Source: Paenibacillus sp. MBLB1832 (GTDB taxonomy: Bacteria > Bacillota > Bacilli > Paenibacillales > NBRC-103111). Taken from it: 64,000 bases of DNA. Where the stretch lies: positions 4,049,001 to 4,113,000 of the forward strand of contig NZ_CP130319.1 in the NCBI RefSeq assembly GCF_032271945.1, in the 5' to 3' direction. A model generated the notes under the pieces. That model was not told the DNA's origin and searched no databases. It saw only the letters and a program-made list of their open reading frames with translations. Shown one piece after another: positions 1 to 8,886 of the stretch. Position numbers and translations under genes: made by a program. Position 1 is the first letter of the stretch. The number at the start of each line of letters is the position of its first letter.

Positions 1-187
1 AGGCGTTTAAGCTCCATTCTCTGGGAATCAGAAAAAATCCCCGAGTGACGATTTCCTGTTTGCTGGCAAGAGACATCATAATGATATAGAGAACCGGGAA
101 AACCTCGATACATAAAATAAGAATGAGCAGGGCATAGACGAAGGCCAGATAGAATGGGGCTTTCCCCCGAAAATTGTACGTATTCAT
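1..187 (-). CDS. Sugar ABC transporter permease, LplC/YtcP type (5' part only, runs off the left edge)
   Basis: The first 62 codons are present: start ATG at 187, N-terminus MNTYNFRGKAPFYLAF, then one clear membrane helix (about residues 13-35) and the start of the periplasm-facing segment with SLASKQEIV. This matches the N-terminus of LplC/YtcP (CUT1 family) permeases, which pair with an LplB partner. It begins 1 bp after the lplB-like stop codon, so the two are certainly co-transcribed and probably translationally coupled. Together with LplB it would form the membrane channel for an oligosaccharide imported from the lipoprotein at 4209-5765. The C-terminal part, with the EAA loop that contacts the ATPase, lies outside the window. 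No ATPase gene is seen nearby; these systems commonly share an MsmX-type ATPase coded elsewhere. Confidence 0.85.
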   Translation of the reverse strand, partial: MNTYNFRGKAPFYLAFVYALLILILCIEVFPVLYIIMMSLASKQEIVTRGFFLIPREWSLNA

Positions 188-188
188 C

Positions 189-1145
189 TCAATAAACGCC
201 CTCCTCGCCCAGCTTTTTGGCAACCCAATTCGCCACCACAATTAAGGCCAATCCTATGACCGACTTGAAAAGACCAACAGCGGTCGTAAAGCTGAACTGT
301 CCCTGCAGAATCCCTTCCCGGTACACATAGGTATCAAATACATCCGCTACACCGAGGTTCAGTGGATTTTGCATAAGTAGGATATGCTCGAAGCCGGTAT
401 TCATCACGTAGCCCACGCGGAGAATAAACAGAATAATAATGATCTGCTTCAAGGCAGGCAGCGTAATGTGCCATAATTGCCTCATCCGGGAGGCTCCGTC
501 CACAACGGACGCTTCATATAAGGTCGGATCGATGGAGGCCAGCGCAGCGAAGAAGATCACCGCGTTCCAGCCCGTCTCCTTCCAAATATTTTGGGACAAA
601 TAAAGCGGCCGGAAGTAGTCGGGACTAGTCAGCAGCTCGAAACGGGGAAAGCCCCAGTCGACAAGCAGTTTGTTCACGCCGCCTTCCTGCGTAGCAAACA
701 AGATAAAAGTAACACTGATGACAATAACCCAAGATAGAAAGTGGGGAATGTACACAATCGTCTGGATGCTTTTTCGAAACCAGGCCAGCCGGATTTCATT
801 GAGCAAAATTGCCAAAATGATCGGCGCCGGGAAAAAGAAAAACAAGTTGACCGCGCTGAGCGCGAGTGTATTCCACATGAGAGTGAGGAAATCGGCGGAG
901 GTGAACAGTCTTTGAAAGTGCTCTAGTCCTACCCATTTGCTGCCCCAAAGTCCTATGAACGGATCATAATCCTTAAAGGCAAGAAGGACCCCTGCCATCG
1001 GAATGTATTTAAAAATCGAAAAAAACAAAAACCCTGGCAAAATCATGAAATAGAGCGGAATTCCTCTTTGCCAGCTCGACAACTTAGTCGTCTTGGCCGG
1101 CGGTAACACGTTAGCCACTTGCGTTGTTAAGCCTGTTGATTCCAT
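189..1145 (-). CDS. Sugar ABC transporter permease, LplB/YtcQ-partner type
   Basis: 318-aa integral membrane protein of the CUT1 family with about six helices and an EAA loop (EASVVDGASRMRQLWHITLP region, about residues 210-230). The N-terminal part has the LplB-like signature PGFLFFSIFKYIPMAG and LLAFKDYDPFIGLWGSKWVG. It forms the permease pair with the LplC-like protein that follows at 187. The start ATG at 1145 has AGGAGG and AAGGAAG upstream. A 98-bp gap separates it from the histidine kinase gene and holds a candidate promoter and AraC-type operator, so it can be transcribed apart from the two-component genes. Its 5' end (about 1090-1145) is duplicated in the degenerate copy at 10134-10200. 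Family assignment is secure; the substrate is unknown. Confidence 0.9.
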   Translation of the reverse strand: MESTGLTTQVANVLPPAKTTKLSSWQRGIPLYFMILPGFLFFSIFKYIPMAGVLLAFKDYDPFIGLWGSKWVGLEHFQRLFTSADFLTLMWNTLALSAVNLFFFFPAPIILAILLNEIRLAWFRKSIQTIVYIPHFLSWVIVISVTFILFATQEGGVNKLLVDWGFPRFELLTSPDYFRPLYLSQNIWKETGWNAVIFFAALASIDPTLYEASVVDGASRMRQLWHITLPALKQIIIILFILRVGYVMNTGFEHILLMQNPLNLGVADVFDTYVYREGILQGQFSFTTAVGLFKSVIGLALIVVANWVAKKLGEEGVY

Positions 1146-1180
1146 ATAGAGCGCTTCCTTTCCTCCTGCTTGATAGGATA

Positions 1181-1240
1181 AGTATAGCGAAATCAGGCTC
1201 GCACGTGATGATCAGATCTTATCATTCCTTCTTCAATCTT
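1181..1240 (-). promoter_or_regulatory. Candidate AraC-type operator and promoter before the lplB-like gene
   Basis: Reading the minus strand, AAGATTG (1240-1234) and AAGATCTG (1220-1213) form a direct repeat with a 20-nt period, followed about 27 nt on by a -10-like TATACT (1186-1181). The same repeat with the same spacing lies before the binding-protein gene (5833-5862) and in the degenerate copy at 10258-10287. Two direct half-sites about two helical turns apart just upstream of -35 are typical of AraC-type activators, so the YesN-like regulator at 3057-4070 is the natural candidate. Binding itself is inferred. Confidence 0.5.
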
Positions 1241-1242
1241 CT

Positions 1243-3060
1243 TCACTTCGACCCGAATGGGGCTAGAGGCAATCGCAGCGATACCACGGTACCTCTCCCG
1301 GCAAAGGATGTGAGTGTCACGCCGTATTTACTGCCGTATTTGAGTACAAGCCGGGCGTGAACATTCGAGATGCCCAGTGATTCTCCCTTTCCGTAATGCT
1401 CGTCAACATTGGCTGAAATTTCGTCCAATTGCTCGCGGATTCGCAGCAAGACCTCCTCTTCAATCCCCGGCCCGTTATCCGCTATCTCGATGATGAGATC
1501 CGGACCCTCGTCATAAGCGCTGACGATAACCGCGCCTTCTCCGCCTCTGGGTTCAATGGCATACTTCACCGCGTTCTCCACGATCGGCTGCAGTATAAAT
1601 TTAACGACCCGAAGCTGTAAAAACTTCTCATTGAAAAAACATTGGCTCTGAAAATGCTTCGGAAATCGGGTGTGTATAATTTCAAGGTATTTAGTCAAAT
1701 GGCCAAGCTCTTCCTCCAGCCTAACCTCCATCTCCGTAAACTTGGTCGTATACCGGTACACATCCGCTAAATTACGCGCCATCCGCTCGATGACGGGAAC
1801 CTTCTCCAAATAAGCCATCCCTTTAATGATGCCTAGCGTGTTATAGAGCAGGTGGGGATTGATCTGATTCTGCAGCGCCTTGATGAACGCCTCCTTCTGC
1901 ATAAGCTGCGCCTTCATTTCCTTGAGCTGAAGTCCCGTATTGGTAATAATCAATTGATCCAGCCGCTTAACCATCTGGTTGAAGCTGTGAGACAGCTGCT
2001 GGATTTCATCTTGACCGGTAACCGATTCTGTCTGCACAGTAAGATCTCCCTGTCCCACCTGCCTCATCAAGCTGCGCAAGGTCAGAATCGGCTTGATGAA
2101 ACGATTCGTCACCAAAGGAACGACGATAAGCACGAGCATGGTGATAAGAAGCAGCACGACTAACATCGAAATTCGCGCCGCGCTAAGGCCAACCGCCACT
2201 TCATCGAAGGGCACCATGGAAACGATTCGCCAGCCGGTAACCGCGGAACGGGAGCTGGCTACTAAATAATTCTTGCCCTGATACCGCTGCTTGGCGGCCG
2301 ACTGATCGTCCGGTATCCGCAAGGAAGAAAGCGGCGTCTGCGCCATCGGAAGTCCATCCCACTCCTCATTGGGGTGGTACACGATAGTATTTTGCTGGGA
2401 CACGATAAAAAAAGTTCCTGTGCTGCCCAGTCTGGAGCTTTGGAAAGAGCGCTTGATTTCCTGCAAGGAGACGTCCACTACCAGCCTTCCGATTAGATCC
2501 AATGTGCTCTTATCAAAAATCGGCAAAAAGATGGAAACCACGGGTCTTCCATTGGCAATTTGATATTTGGCAATATGCGTAGGCAGGATTTCCAAATTAC
2601 CGGATAACGGCATGCTGTACCACGGCTCGTTCATCAAATGGTCCAGCTTGGCGAACGATTGAGCCATCGATACGACCGGTTGGGATCTGGAGATCAGAAA
2701 CATCCCCTGCGTTTCGGAATAATTGAGCGCAAGGTAGCTCCTAAGCTCCTTCTCCACGTTCTGAATATCCTCATTGGTATAATTAGGACTGGTCAGCCAA
2801 TTCTGGATACGCTCGCTCGAAATCAACGAATGCGTCGACTGCTGCAGCTGCCGATAGTAATAATCCAGATGATAATTCAAGCGAACGGTGGCTTCGTTGG
2901 AAATGCTGTAGAACTCTTTCTCTACCGCATCGCTGTAGATATAATTGGAGAACCCGCCTACCATCAACACGGAGAGTACACTCACCGCGAGAAAAGCAAG
3001 AACCATCTTCACCTTGATCGAAATTTTCCATCGGGAGATATAGCCGATGGCTGTCTTCAT
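1243..3060 (-). CDS. Sensor histidine kinase, YesM family
   Basis: 605-aa membrane kinase: helix 1 at about residues 18-40, an extracytoplasmic dCache-like sensor of about 255 residues, helix 2 at about 295-318, HAMP (about 320-372), a His_kinase domain with QINPHLLYNTL (phosphoacceptor His403) and an HATPase domain with PIVENAVKYAI and DNGPGIEEE. This is the standard YesM layout; it should sense an extracellular sugar or a loaded binding protein and phosphorylate the neighbouring YesN-type regulator. Its ATG overlaps the regulator's TGA (ATGA), giving translational coupling. The gene sits between the binding-protein gene and the permeases of its importer. Its last roughly 200 bp are copied in the remnant near 10300-10503. 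Confidence 0.92.
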   Translation of the reverse strand: MKTAIGYISRWKISIKVKMVLAFLAVSVLSVLMVGGFSNYIYSDAVEKEFYSISNEATVRLNYHLDYYYRQLQQSTHSLISSERIQNWLTSPNYTNEDIQNVEKELRSYLALNYSETQGMFLISRSQPVVSMAQSFAKLDHLMNEPWYSMPLSGNLEILPTHIAKYQIANGRPVVSIFLPIFDKSTLDLIGRLVVDVSLQEIKRSFQSSRLGSTGTFFIVSQQNTIVYHPNEEWDGLPMAQTPLSSLRIPDDQSAAKQRYQGKNYLVASSRSAVTGWRIVSMVPFDEVAVGLSAARISMLVVLLLITMLVLIVVPLVTNRFIKPILTLRSLMRQVGQGDLTVQTESVTGQDEIQQLSHSFNQMVKRLDQLIITNTGLQLKEMKAQLMQKEAFIKALQNQINPHLLYNTLGIIKGMAYLEKVPVIERMARNLADVYRYTTKFTEMEVRLEEELGHLTKYLEIIHTRFPKHFQSQCFFNEKFLQLRVVKFILQPIVENAVKYAIEPRGGEGAVIVSAYDEGPDLIIEIADNGPGIEEEVLLRIREQLDEISANVDEHYGKGESLGISNVHARLVLKYGSKYGVTLTSFAGRGTVVSLRLPLAPFGSK

Positions 3061-4070
3061 AATCCTAGACGCTTTCTATACTCCACGGGGGTAATCGTGA
3101 TGATTTGTTTGAATATCCGATTGAAATAAGGCAGCGAGGTGTAGCCTACCATATCCGCGATCTCGTAAATTTTCAAATCCGGCTCCTGCAGCAGCTCCTT
3201 GGCTTTCTGCAGACGAACTTCATTAAGATAATTCAAAAAGGTTTGTCCGGTTGTTTTCTTAAACAGCAAGCTGAAGTAGGAAACGCTCATATGCGACATG
3301 TCCGCGAGACGGGCGAGCGTAAAATTCTCATAATAATGCGAATCGATATAGTCGCATACTTGTTTAATCGAGTTTTTATACTGCTGGGCTTCGTATTTAG
3401 GAGATGCGATCAGCCACATATCCAATAACCCCGTAAAGTGCTTGCGGATCCCCTGCTCGTCCTCCTCCGTGAGAGGGGTCGGGGCGAACTCCGGAATCAT
3501 CGCTTGAAACAGTTCATTGAGCTTCATACTGAGGATAGTCAATAGACTCTTGACCTTGCTGGGTGATACCGCCCTCTGCTTTAGAATGAGAGTCAACAAC
3601 GAATTAATCTGCTGAGACAGCGTTTTGGGGCTCATTTCCGGCAGCTGTTCAATAAAAGATTGAATGGTCAAATACCCCTCATGCAGTTCTGTCATCTGCT
3701 CAAGCCGTTTGGTCGAGCGATTCAAAGCGCTTTGAAGCTCGACTTCATCCACCGGTTTCAGCAAATATTCCGTGATACCGTAGCGCATCGCCTGCTTTGC
3801 ATACTGAAAATTGTCGTAACCGCTTACAACAATCACAACAACAGGTAAATTCAATTCATAAATTTGTTCGATGAGCCACAGTCCTGTTTTTTTGGGCATC
3901 ATAATGTCCGTAATTACAATGCTGGGCCAATGCTCATTGATAAAGTTCCAGGCCTCTTCCCCGTTGCTTGCCTCTCCAACAACATGGAATTGGGGATGCA
4001 TGCTCTCGACCATCTCGACGACGGCATCGCGAATCCACAGCTCATCCTCGGCCACCAGTACTTGAAACAT
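3057..4070 (-). CDS. Response regulator, YesN type (receiver + AraC HTH)
   Basis: 337 aa from the ATG at 4070. That start is chosen over an in-frame upstream one because AGGAGG lies 9-10 nt before it and the receiver begins at once (MFQVLVAEDELWIRDAV). Receiver domain about 1-120 with acidic DE and phosphoacceptor Asp55 in IVITDIMMPKK; C-terminal AraC/XylS helix-turn-helix pair about 235-337 (ENFTLARLADMSHMSVSYFS and KIYEIADMVGYTSLPYFNRI). It is expected to activate the importer genes after phosphorylation by the kinase whose start overlaps its stop. The candidate operators at 1213-1240 and 5833-5862 are its probable targets (inference). Confidence 0.92.
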   Translation of the reverse strand: MFQVLVAEDELWIRDAVVEMVESMHPQFHVVGEASNGEEAWNFINEHWPSIVITDIMMPKKTGLWLIEQIYELNLPVVVIVVSGYDNFQYAKQAMRYGITEYLLKPVDEVELQSALNRSTKRLEQMTELHEGYLTIQSFIEQLPEMSPKTLSQQINSLLTLILKQRAVSPSKVKSLLTILSMKLNELFQAMIPEFAPTPLTEEDEQGIRKHFTGLLDMWLIASPKYEAQQYKNSIKQVCDYIDSHYYENFTLARLADMSHMSVSYFSLLFKKTTGQTFLNYLNEVRLQKAKELLQEPDLKIYEIADMVGYTSLPYFNRIFKQIITITPVEYRKRLGL

Positions 4071-4208
4071 TTCAACGTTCCTCCTCATCCATCCATGCGT
4101 TAAGCAAATCGTAGATATACTGTAACATGTCTTGCCTAAAAGCAAAAGAACCACCCGGCCCTTGCTGCACTTGGTGATCCCTTGCTTATTCCGAACCGTC
4201 TGGCTTCA

Positions 4209-5765
4209 TTATTTCATCGCTTTGTAAGCCGTGTTCATTTCTTCTATAATCTTGTCGCCGCCATTCTTCTTCCAATCGTCAATCGCTTTATCGATCCCTT
4301 CCGCAGGGATCTCACCGATGATGTATTTGACCATTTCGCTCATCAATTTTTGATCCAGGGAATTTCCGGATTTGGCCGCGGTCTCCGAATACACGCCTAC
4401 TCCTTTATTAGGATTGGCATACTTCGCATTTTCTTCAAAAATACCATTGATCCTTTTCGCATAAGCCGGGTCATCCCATAACCGATAGGTCGTTAACGGA
4501 TTGGATTTGCGGAAAAACCAGAAGCCCACAATGAAAGGACGGTCTTTATCAAATGCCTCCAGCTTCTCGTATTTATTGTCTGTAGTTTTCTTGTAATGAA
4601 TTCCCTCTACTCCGCTCTTGTTCAAAATATCGCCTTCATCGGTACTCAAATAATCCAGAATGGCGAGGATTCGTTCCTGCTTGTTCTTGTCAATCTTGGC
4701 ATTGATGACGACCTTGCTTGAAGAGGCTCCCGTTCCAACGCCTTGGAGACCGGTCGGCCCTTTAGGAGGAGCACCTGTCATCCACTGCGCATTCGGCGCC
4801 GTCTTCTTGACGTTGAGCTCCGAGCCGGCGGAGCCTTCGGCGTAAATCGCGGTGGCCACCAGCTGATGGATTCCCAATTTATTGGCTTCCGCCTTGACGC
4901 TGGGATCGGTTTCCTTATTGACGGCAAAATCTTTATCCAGAATACCTTCGGCATAGGCCTTACGCAAATAGCCTAGGAAATCCTTCAATTCCTTGTTCTG
5001 TGTTTGCCATGAAACCAAGGCGCCGTTAACCTCTTTCCAGCCATTCGCGAGGCCAAAAGCAAACTTCAGGTAATCCAATCTGCTGAAGCTCGTACCCCCG
5101 GTGATCGCGGTCGAGAAGCCGATCGTATCGTCTTTGCCGTTCCCGTCCGGATCGTTTTTGGTAAAGGCCTTGGCCACATTGTACAGCTCATCGGTGTTTG
5201 TAGGGTATTTGAGACCCAGCTTATCGAGCCAATCCTTACGGATAACCAATGTATCGCGAGTTTCAGGCGTGTAGAGAGGAACACCCAACGCTTTGCCGCT
5301 CGGATTGCCGAGAGCGAACGTTTCCGGCTTAATATCCTTGGTGAGATTAGGATAATTGGCCAGCAGCGGCTTGACATCCAAGAACACGCCTTTATCGCGC
5401 CACTTTAGAAAATCGTTCATGTCGATAAAGAAAGCGTCAGGAAATGAGTTGGAGGCGGCAAGAACACCCAACTTCTCCTTGTAGGTATCCGATGGAACCC
5501 ATTGGAATTTCAGATCGACATTGAACTTTTTATTCAAAAAGTCAATCATCGGATGTTTGTCAGGCCAGCCTCCGCCTTCGTAGGTGATACTCATCAGATT
5601 AAGGCTCAGCTTCTCTTTGAATTTATCTGCAGCCCCTGACGTCGCTTGCGGCGCTGACGAAGAATTACCGCCTGACTGCGTTGATATCGCTCCTGGTGAT
5701 GAGCATCCGGCAAACATACTAGCCGTCAGTACCATGGCTGCGGTAGATTTAATCCATTTCTTCAT
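4209..5765 (-). CDS. Extracellular sugar-binding lipoprotein, LplA type
   Basis: 518 aa from the ATG at 5765, preceded by a G-rich ribosome site; an earlier in-frame start at 5780 lacks a site at the right spacing. Lipoprotein signal peptide with lipobox FAGC (Cys21), a Ser/Gly-rich linker, then a large (about 490 aa) solute-binding fold of the LplA/YtcQ class (KLSLNLMSITYEGG, ANYPNLTKDIKPE, RDTLVIRKDWLDKLGL). It is the receptor for the LplB/LplC pair and the first gene of the cluster on the minus strand, with its own upstream operator. A gap of about 140 bp separates it from the response regulator. Ligand unknown; oligosaccharides of uronic or mixed polysaccharides are common for this class. 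Confidence 0.9.
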   Translation of the reverse strand: MKKWIKSTAAMVLTASMFAGCSSPGAISTQSGGNSSSAPQATSGAADKFKEKLSLNLMSITYEGGGWPDKHPMIDFLNKKFNVDLKFQWVPSDTYKEKLGVLAASNSFPDAFFIDMNDFLKWRDKGVFLDVKPLLANYPNLTKDIKPETFALGNPSGKALGVPLYTPETRDTLVIRKDWLDKLGLKYPTNTDELYNVAKAFTKNDPDGNGKDDTIGFSTAITGGTSFSRLDYLKFAFGLANGWKEVNGALVSWQTQNKELKDFLGYLRKAYAEGILDKDFAVNKETDPSVKAEANKLGIHQLVATAIYAEGSAGSELNVKKTAPNAQWMTGAPPKGPTGLQGVGTGASSSKVVINAKIDKNKQERILAILDYLSTDEGDILNKSGVEGIHYKKTTDNKYEKLEAFDKDRPFIVGFWFFRKSNPLTTYRLWDDPAYAKRINGIFEENAKYANPNKGVGVYSETAAKSGNSLDQKLMSEMVKYIIGEIPAEGIDKAIDDWKKNGGDKIIEEMNTAYKAMK

Positions 5766-5804
5766 ACCGTTTCCCCCCAAAGAATAATTGTTTTCTCTTA
5801 TTAA

Positions 5805-5862
5805 GGTATCAGAATAAATTCACTTTTGCATGATCAGATCTTCTAATTTCCTCTCCAATCTT
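5805..5862 (-). promoter_or_regulatory. Candidate AraC-type operator and promoter before the lplA-like gene
   Basis: On the minus strand AAGATTG (5862-5856) and AAGATCTG (5842-5835) repeat with a 20-nt period, followed by GATACC (5810-5805) as a weak -10. The surrounding roughly 48 bp also resembles the region before the lplB-like gene, so both transcription units look co-controlled. A weak -10 without a good -35 fits an activator-dependent promoter. Confidence 0.5.
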
Positions 5863-6167
5863 ATTTAGTTTGAGCCCCGGGGGAGAAAGATCCTCTGAAA
5901 ATCAAAAAAGAGCGGCAGTACTGGATCTTACCATAAAAACGAAAAACTTTTATAGCTCATGCTAACAACATTTTTCAAAAATAATTTTACGTCTTAATCT
6001 AATTTCTCTCTGTGCATCCTAGCTATGAGAGACAGAAGAAACACAAGGGTTTAAATGGTGGAATAAAGCAACAAAAACTGTTCACTCTGGTCTGAGTACA
6101 ACCCATTGTCACAATCATTAGATGAGCACCGAAACTTCAACTCTGGTCATCAAACCGATGCACCATT
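5863..6167. other. Intergenic region without recognised gene
   Basis: About 300 bp between the operator of the importer and the lyase remnant. No open reading frame here has a ribosome site or family resemblance, and I see no RNA gene or mobile-element end. Confidence 0.5.
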
Positions 6168-6202
6168 TCGAGGAATCTGGGTCATCCCCCCGGATTCCTC
6201 GA
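6168..6202 (-). terminator. Inverted repeat, probable old terminator of the lyase remnant
   Basis: TCGAGGAATC (6168-6177) and GATTCCTCGA (6193-6202) are perfect 10-bp arms around a 15-nt loop, about 25 nt after the remnant's stop codon. There is no clear T-tract on the minus strand, so termination is inferred only from position. Confidence 0.4.
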
Positions 6203-6225
6203 TTGGGGCTATCCTTAGCCTTATT

Positions 6226-6587
6226 TCAGTACGAGCGCAACTCAACTTCAAATGTCTTTCCGTCTACAGCATCAAACTGTACAATTGTTATATCCGTCTC
6301 CTAATTAATTGTATGAAAGTATTCTCACCTCTTCAGCTTCCGTCTCCGCCCAGTCTATCTGCCCTTAATTCGTACCTCCATTTTCTGCATCTTGCTCGGA
6401 ATTACCTCAAACGGGGTAATTGCACGGTTAGCATAGGTTGGAGTCCGGCCCATTCGGAGGTCAGGGTCCGCTACGCTTAATACCAGCTCCGTGGACGATT
6501 TAGCCTTTTCCAAGATAATGAATGGTGCGGTAACACTCTTACCAAGCCGTAAGTAGTAGGGTAGCTCTGAAATTCGCGTCGCCTGCT
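6226..6587 (-). pseudogene. C-terminal remnant of a secreted polysaccharide lyase-like protein (family uncertain)
   Basis: Translating the minus strand gives LPYYLRLGKSVTAPFII, then a TELVLSVADPDLRMG stretch, MQKMEVRIKGR and a stop, and 80 bp later, in another frame, TIVQFDAVDGKTFEVELRSY and a stop. The LSVADP-type strand motif and a closing FDAVDGKTFEVEL strand recall the C-terminal beta-domain of PL8-type lyases (hyaluronate, chondroitin, xanthan lyases), but this is tentative. It is joined directly to the GH5 remnant: the GH5 reading frame passes from HHEDWLWDEQ into this segment without a break. The piece is the 3' end of another gene fused by deletion or recombination. Confidence 0.4.
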
Positions 6588-6903
6588 CATCCCATAGCCA
6601 ATCTTCATGATGCGTATTGACAACTACAATAATAGAACGCTTTCCCTCAGCCTAACGCTGAGGATTCACTGTGTTAACAATATAATCCAAGATACTTTTG
6701 TACGTTAGAATATCCGGAACATTTGGATTCACATTGCCGCTAGCATCCGTTCGCCCCGGATACCTGGAGTTGTTCCCCCAGTTGATCGGAATTCTTAGAT
6801 TGGTATATCCCGCGGCGACCATATCGTCCACTTCCTTCTTAACCGCTGTATATTCACTATTCTGTAATCCCTTTAGTTCAAATGTGTTTACGGCCATCTC
6901 CAT
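6588..6903 (-). pseudogene. GH5 endoglucanase-like remnant (N-terminal quarter)
   Basis: Residues such as NTFELKGLQNSEY, DDMVAAGYTNLRIP, YKSILDYIVNTVNPQR, a TAG stop, then IIVVVNTHHEDWLWDEQ. They match residues about 30-130 of the multidomain GH5 protein at 47527-51747 almost position for position. The signal peptide is gone, an in-frame TAG follows NPQR, and the frame then enters the unrelated lyase remnant. As in the intact locus, it follows a GH5-CBM96 gene and a GC-rich hairpin. It is a truncated, non-functional copy of that gene. Confidence 0.8.
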
Positions 6904-6906
6904 AGG

Positions 6907-6955
6907 TATAGCCCCCCGGCATTCGCCAAGTAAATCCTTAGCTCCGGGAGGCTAT
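6907..6955 (-). terminator. GC-rich intercistronic hairpin after the GH5 gene
   Basis: On the minus strand TAGCCTCCCGG pairs with CCGGGGGGCTA about 25 nt later. There is no T-tract. The equivalent hairpin lies in the equivalent place at 51770-51821, so it was part of the duplicated segment; it may protect or process the mRNA rather than terminate. Confidence 0.45.
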
Positions 6956-6985
6956 GCATCATGATTGATTCAATGCTTAGGCAGA

Positions 6986-8830
6986 TTAATGAGTAATGAT
7001 CAGCTGCGGTCTAAGTGAAGCACTTTCCTTGCTTTGGAATTCGACACGATTGGCATCAGTCACTGGCTTCCTGATTGCAACGGAAGCGCTAGTACCTTGA
7101 GATTTCACATAATTCGTTACATCAAACTCGTAATATCTTTCTGTTCCATTGACAGTAAACGAGCCGAACACGGCAGGATTCACATAAGGCTGGTTGTTCC
7201 AAGTGATCGTCCCCTCGCCCCAGTTACTGTAAGCGCCGAATACGGACAGTGTCACATCACTGCTGCTGGTGACATTCTTACCATACAATCTTAGCTTCGC
7301 ATTGGTAATAAGGCTCTTGTTCAGCTCTCCGACAGGAAACTTCAAGAAGATTTCTCGATCATAATCTGCGTTCGGATCGTTCTTTACCTCAAGCTTCAAA
7401 TCAGAGCCATAGTTGCCGTTCCCATTGCTGCCCCCGCGAATGGATGCATCGTTGGACGGGTTGAGGCAGACCTTAGAGACCGTACCGTCGCCGAACACAT
7501 CATCCAGCAGGCTGTTAAAGGTTCCCGCAGACCGCTTGTATACCGTATAGTCCCCATTATCGTCCCATACCGCTATAGCCATGTTCCGTTTGACAGACTC
7601 ATCCGAGATGAAGCGGTACAGATCCTGTCGTTCCGGGTCAATCGGCTCATTCTTGTTCGTAGAGAATCCAGAGCCCGCTACACCCTTCAATTCGTACCAG
7701 TAGGTTTGCCCGAATTCGCCGAGGAATACTGGAATGTTGTACTTCTGAGAGAACTCCTCGTATACTTGCTGCATCTTATCGGTAATTGCAGCTCTCCAAT
7801 CATAGCTGTCGTAGCTTTGAACAACACATTGTCCGTTAACCAATGCTTTTGTTTTTTTCGTAAGAGATTGATAGAGGTGGTACGTTCCCATCAAATACTT
7901 ATCGGTACCTGAGCCATCCGGCAGGTCAGAGGCCGAGGCGTAGGTCTTTGCCAGAAATTCGCCTGCATTGTAGTGAATACCACCGAACATAATGACACGC
8001 TTCTCATGCACAGCTTGACCGGAGCTATTCGTGTAGCTGCGGATGGTGTTATACACCTGTTTATTCATATCAACAACCGTCTGGATGGCCAAGCTTTCTC
8101 TCGCCGCCTCCGCGTCGAATTCACTCTGAGGTGCCGGGCAGGCACAATTTTGTTGGCCGCTGACGCACTTCGTATTACCGTTCATGATGTTATGGGGCTC
8201 GTTGAGAACCTCGAATACAAGGGTGCTCGGCGCATCGGCGAACATATCAGTAATGCCCTGCCACATGGTCTTCAGCTTGTTGATATTCGCGGTATAGCTG
8301 GAGCCGTTGATCAGATCTGTCGCATCATCATAGAACCAATTTTCATGGTGCGAATTCACGATGACGACGATTTCCTTCAAGCCCTGGCTGGCCCGCTGAG
8401 GGTTCACGGTATGAAGGATATAATTCACCAGATTCTTGTAGGTCACCACATCAGGGCTGGTCTGGATGATGGTACCGGTGGAGGTGATCCGGTCGGGATA
8501 GAGCCGATTGCCGTTCGCGTCCACGTCCTTAGGCACCTCCCAGCGAATCGGCATACGAATCGTCGTGTAGCCAGCCCCGATGAACGCATCAATGACCGAC
8601 TTGGCAGACACATAGTCCCTAGGCTGTGCAGCACCGGGAGTGAACATTTCGAAGGTATTTCCAAGATTGGTCCCCCTGCCCATGAAGGTCATCATCTCCG
8701 CAGCGGAGATGGCTGCAGGCGCTGCGCTTACTTGTTTCGTGCCACCGGTTATGGGTGCTGCCAGTGTGATCGCCAGAATCGAAGCTACGAGAGCTCGGGT
8801 GAGCTTCTTTGACCATGCTTTTCCATTCAT
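6986..8830 (-). CDS. Secreted GH5 endo-glycanase with C-terminal CBM96/DNRLRE-like domain
   Basis: 614 aa; ATG at 8830 with GGAGG 8 nt upstream. Signal peptide about 1-36 (ending KQVSA), GH5 TIM barrel about 40-445 with GRGTNLGNTFEM, the acid/base in LNEPHN (Glu211) and the nucleophile in FLGEFGQ (Glu372), then a CBM96 (DNRLRE-type) beta-sandwich about 455-614 (NDASIRGG, IFLKFPVGELNKS, TWNNQPYVNP). It hydrolyses a beta-glucan or related beta-linked glycan outside the cell; the exact substrate is not readable. It is a full-length paralogue of the gene at 51865-53706 and sits in the decayed duplicate, flanked by pseudogenes. It keeps a complete reading frame, its own ribosome site and a cre-like site, so it may still be expressed. 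Confidence 0.88.
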   Translation of the reverse strand: MNGKAWSKKLTRALVASILAITLAAPITGGTKQVSAAPAAISAAEMMTFMGRGTNLGNTFEMFTPGAAQPRDYVSAKSVIDAFIGAGYTTIRMPIRWEVPKDVDANGNRLYPDRITSTGTIIQTSPDVVTYKNLVNYILHTVNPQRASQGLKEIVVIVNSHHENWFYDDATDLINGSSYTANINKLKTMWQGITDMFADAPSTLVFEVLNEPHNIMNGNTKCVSGQQNCACPAPQSEFDAEAARESLAIQTVVDMNKQVYNTIRSYTNSSGQAVHEKRVIMFGGIHYNAGEFLAKTYASASDLPDGSGTDKYLMGTYHLYQSLTKKTKALVNGQCVVQSYDSYDWRAAITDKMQQVYEEFSQKYNIPVFLGEFGQTYWYELKGVAGSGFSTNKNEPIDPERQDLYRFISDESVKRNMAIAVWDDNGDYTVYKRSAGTFNSLLDDVFGDGTVSKVCLNPSNDASIRGGSNGNGNYGSDLKLEVKNDPNADYDREIFLKFPVGELNKSLITNAKLRLYGKNVTSSSDVTLSVFGAYSNWGEGTITWNNQPYVNPAVFGSFTVNGTERYYEFDVTNYVKSQGTSASVAIRKPVTDANRVEFQSKESASLRPQLIITH

Positions 8831-8886
8831 CCTGAATTCCTCCGATAAAATAAAATGAGTTTGGTGCGTTTAAAGCATTTTGACTT

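Noticed and set aside
7973-8812. Long plus-strand frame opposite the GH5 gene (also many opposite the giant lyases, for example 31829-32500)
   Set aside because: They mirror real minus-strand genes with signal peptides and catalytic motifs and have no ribosome site or family match.
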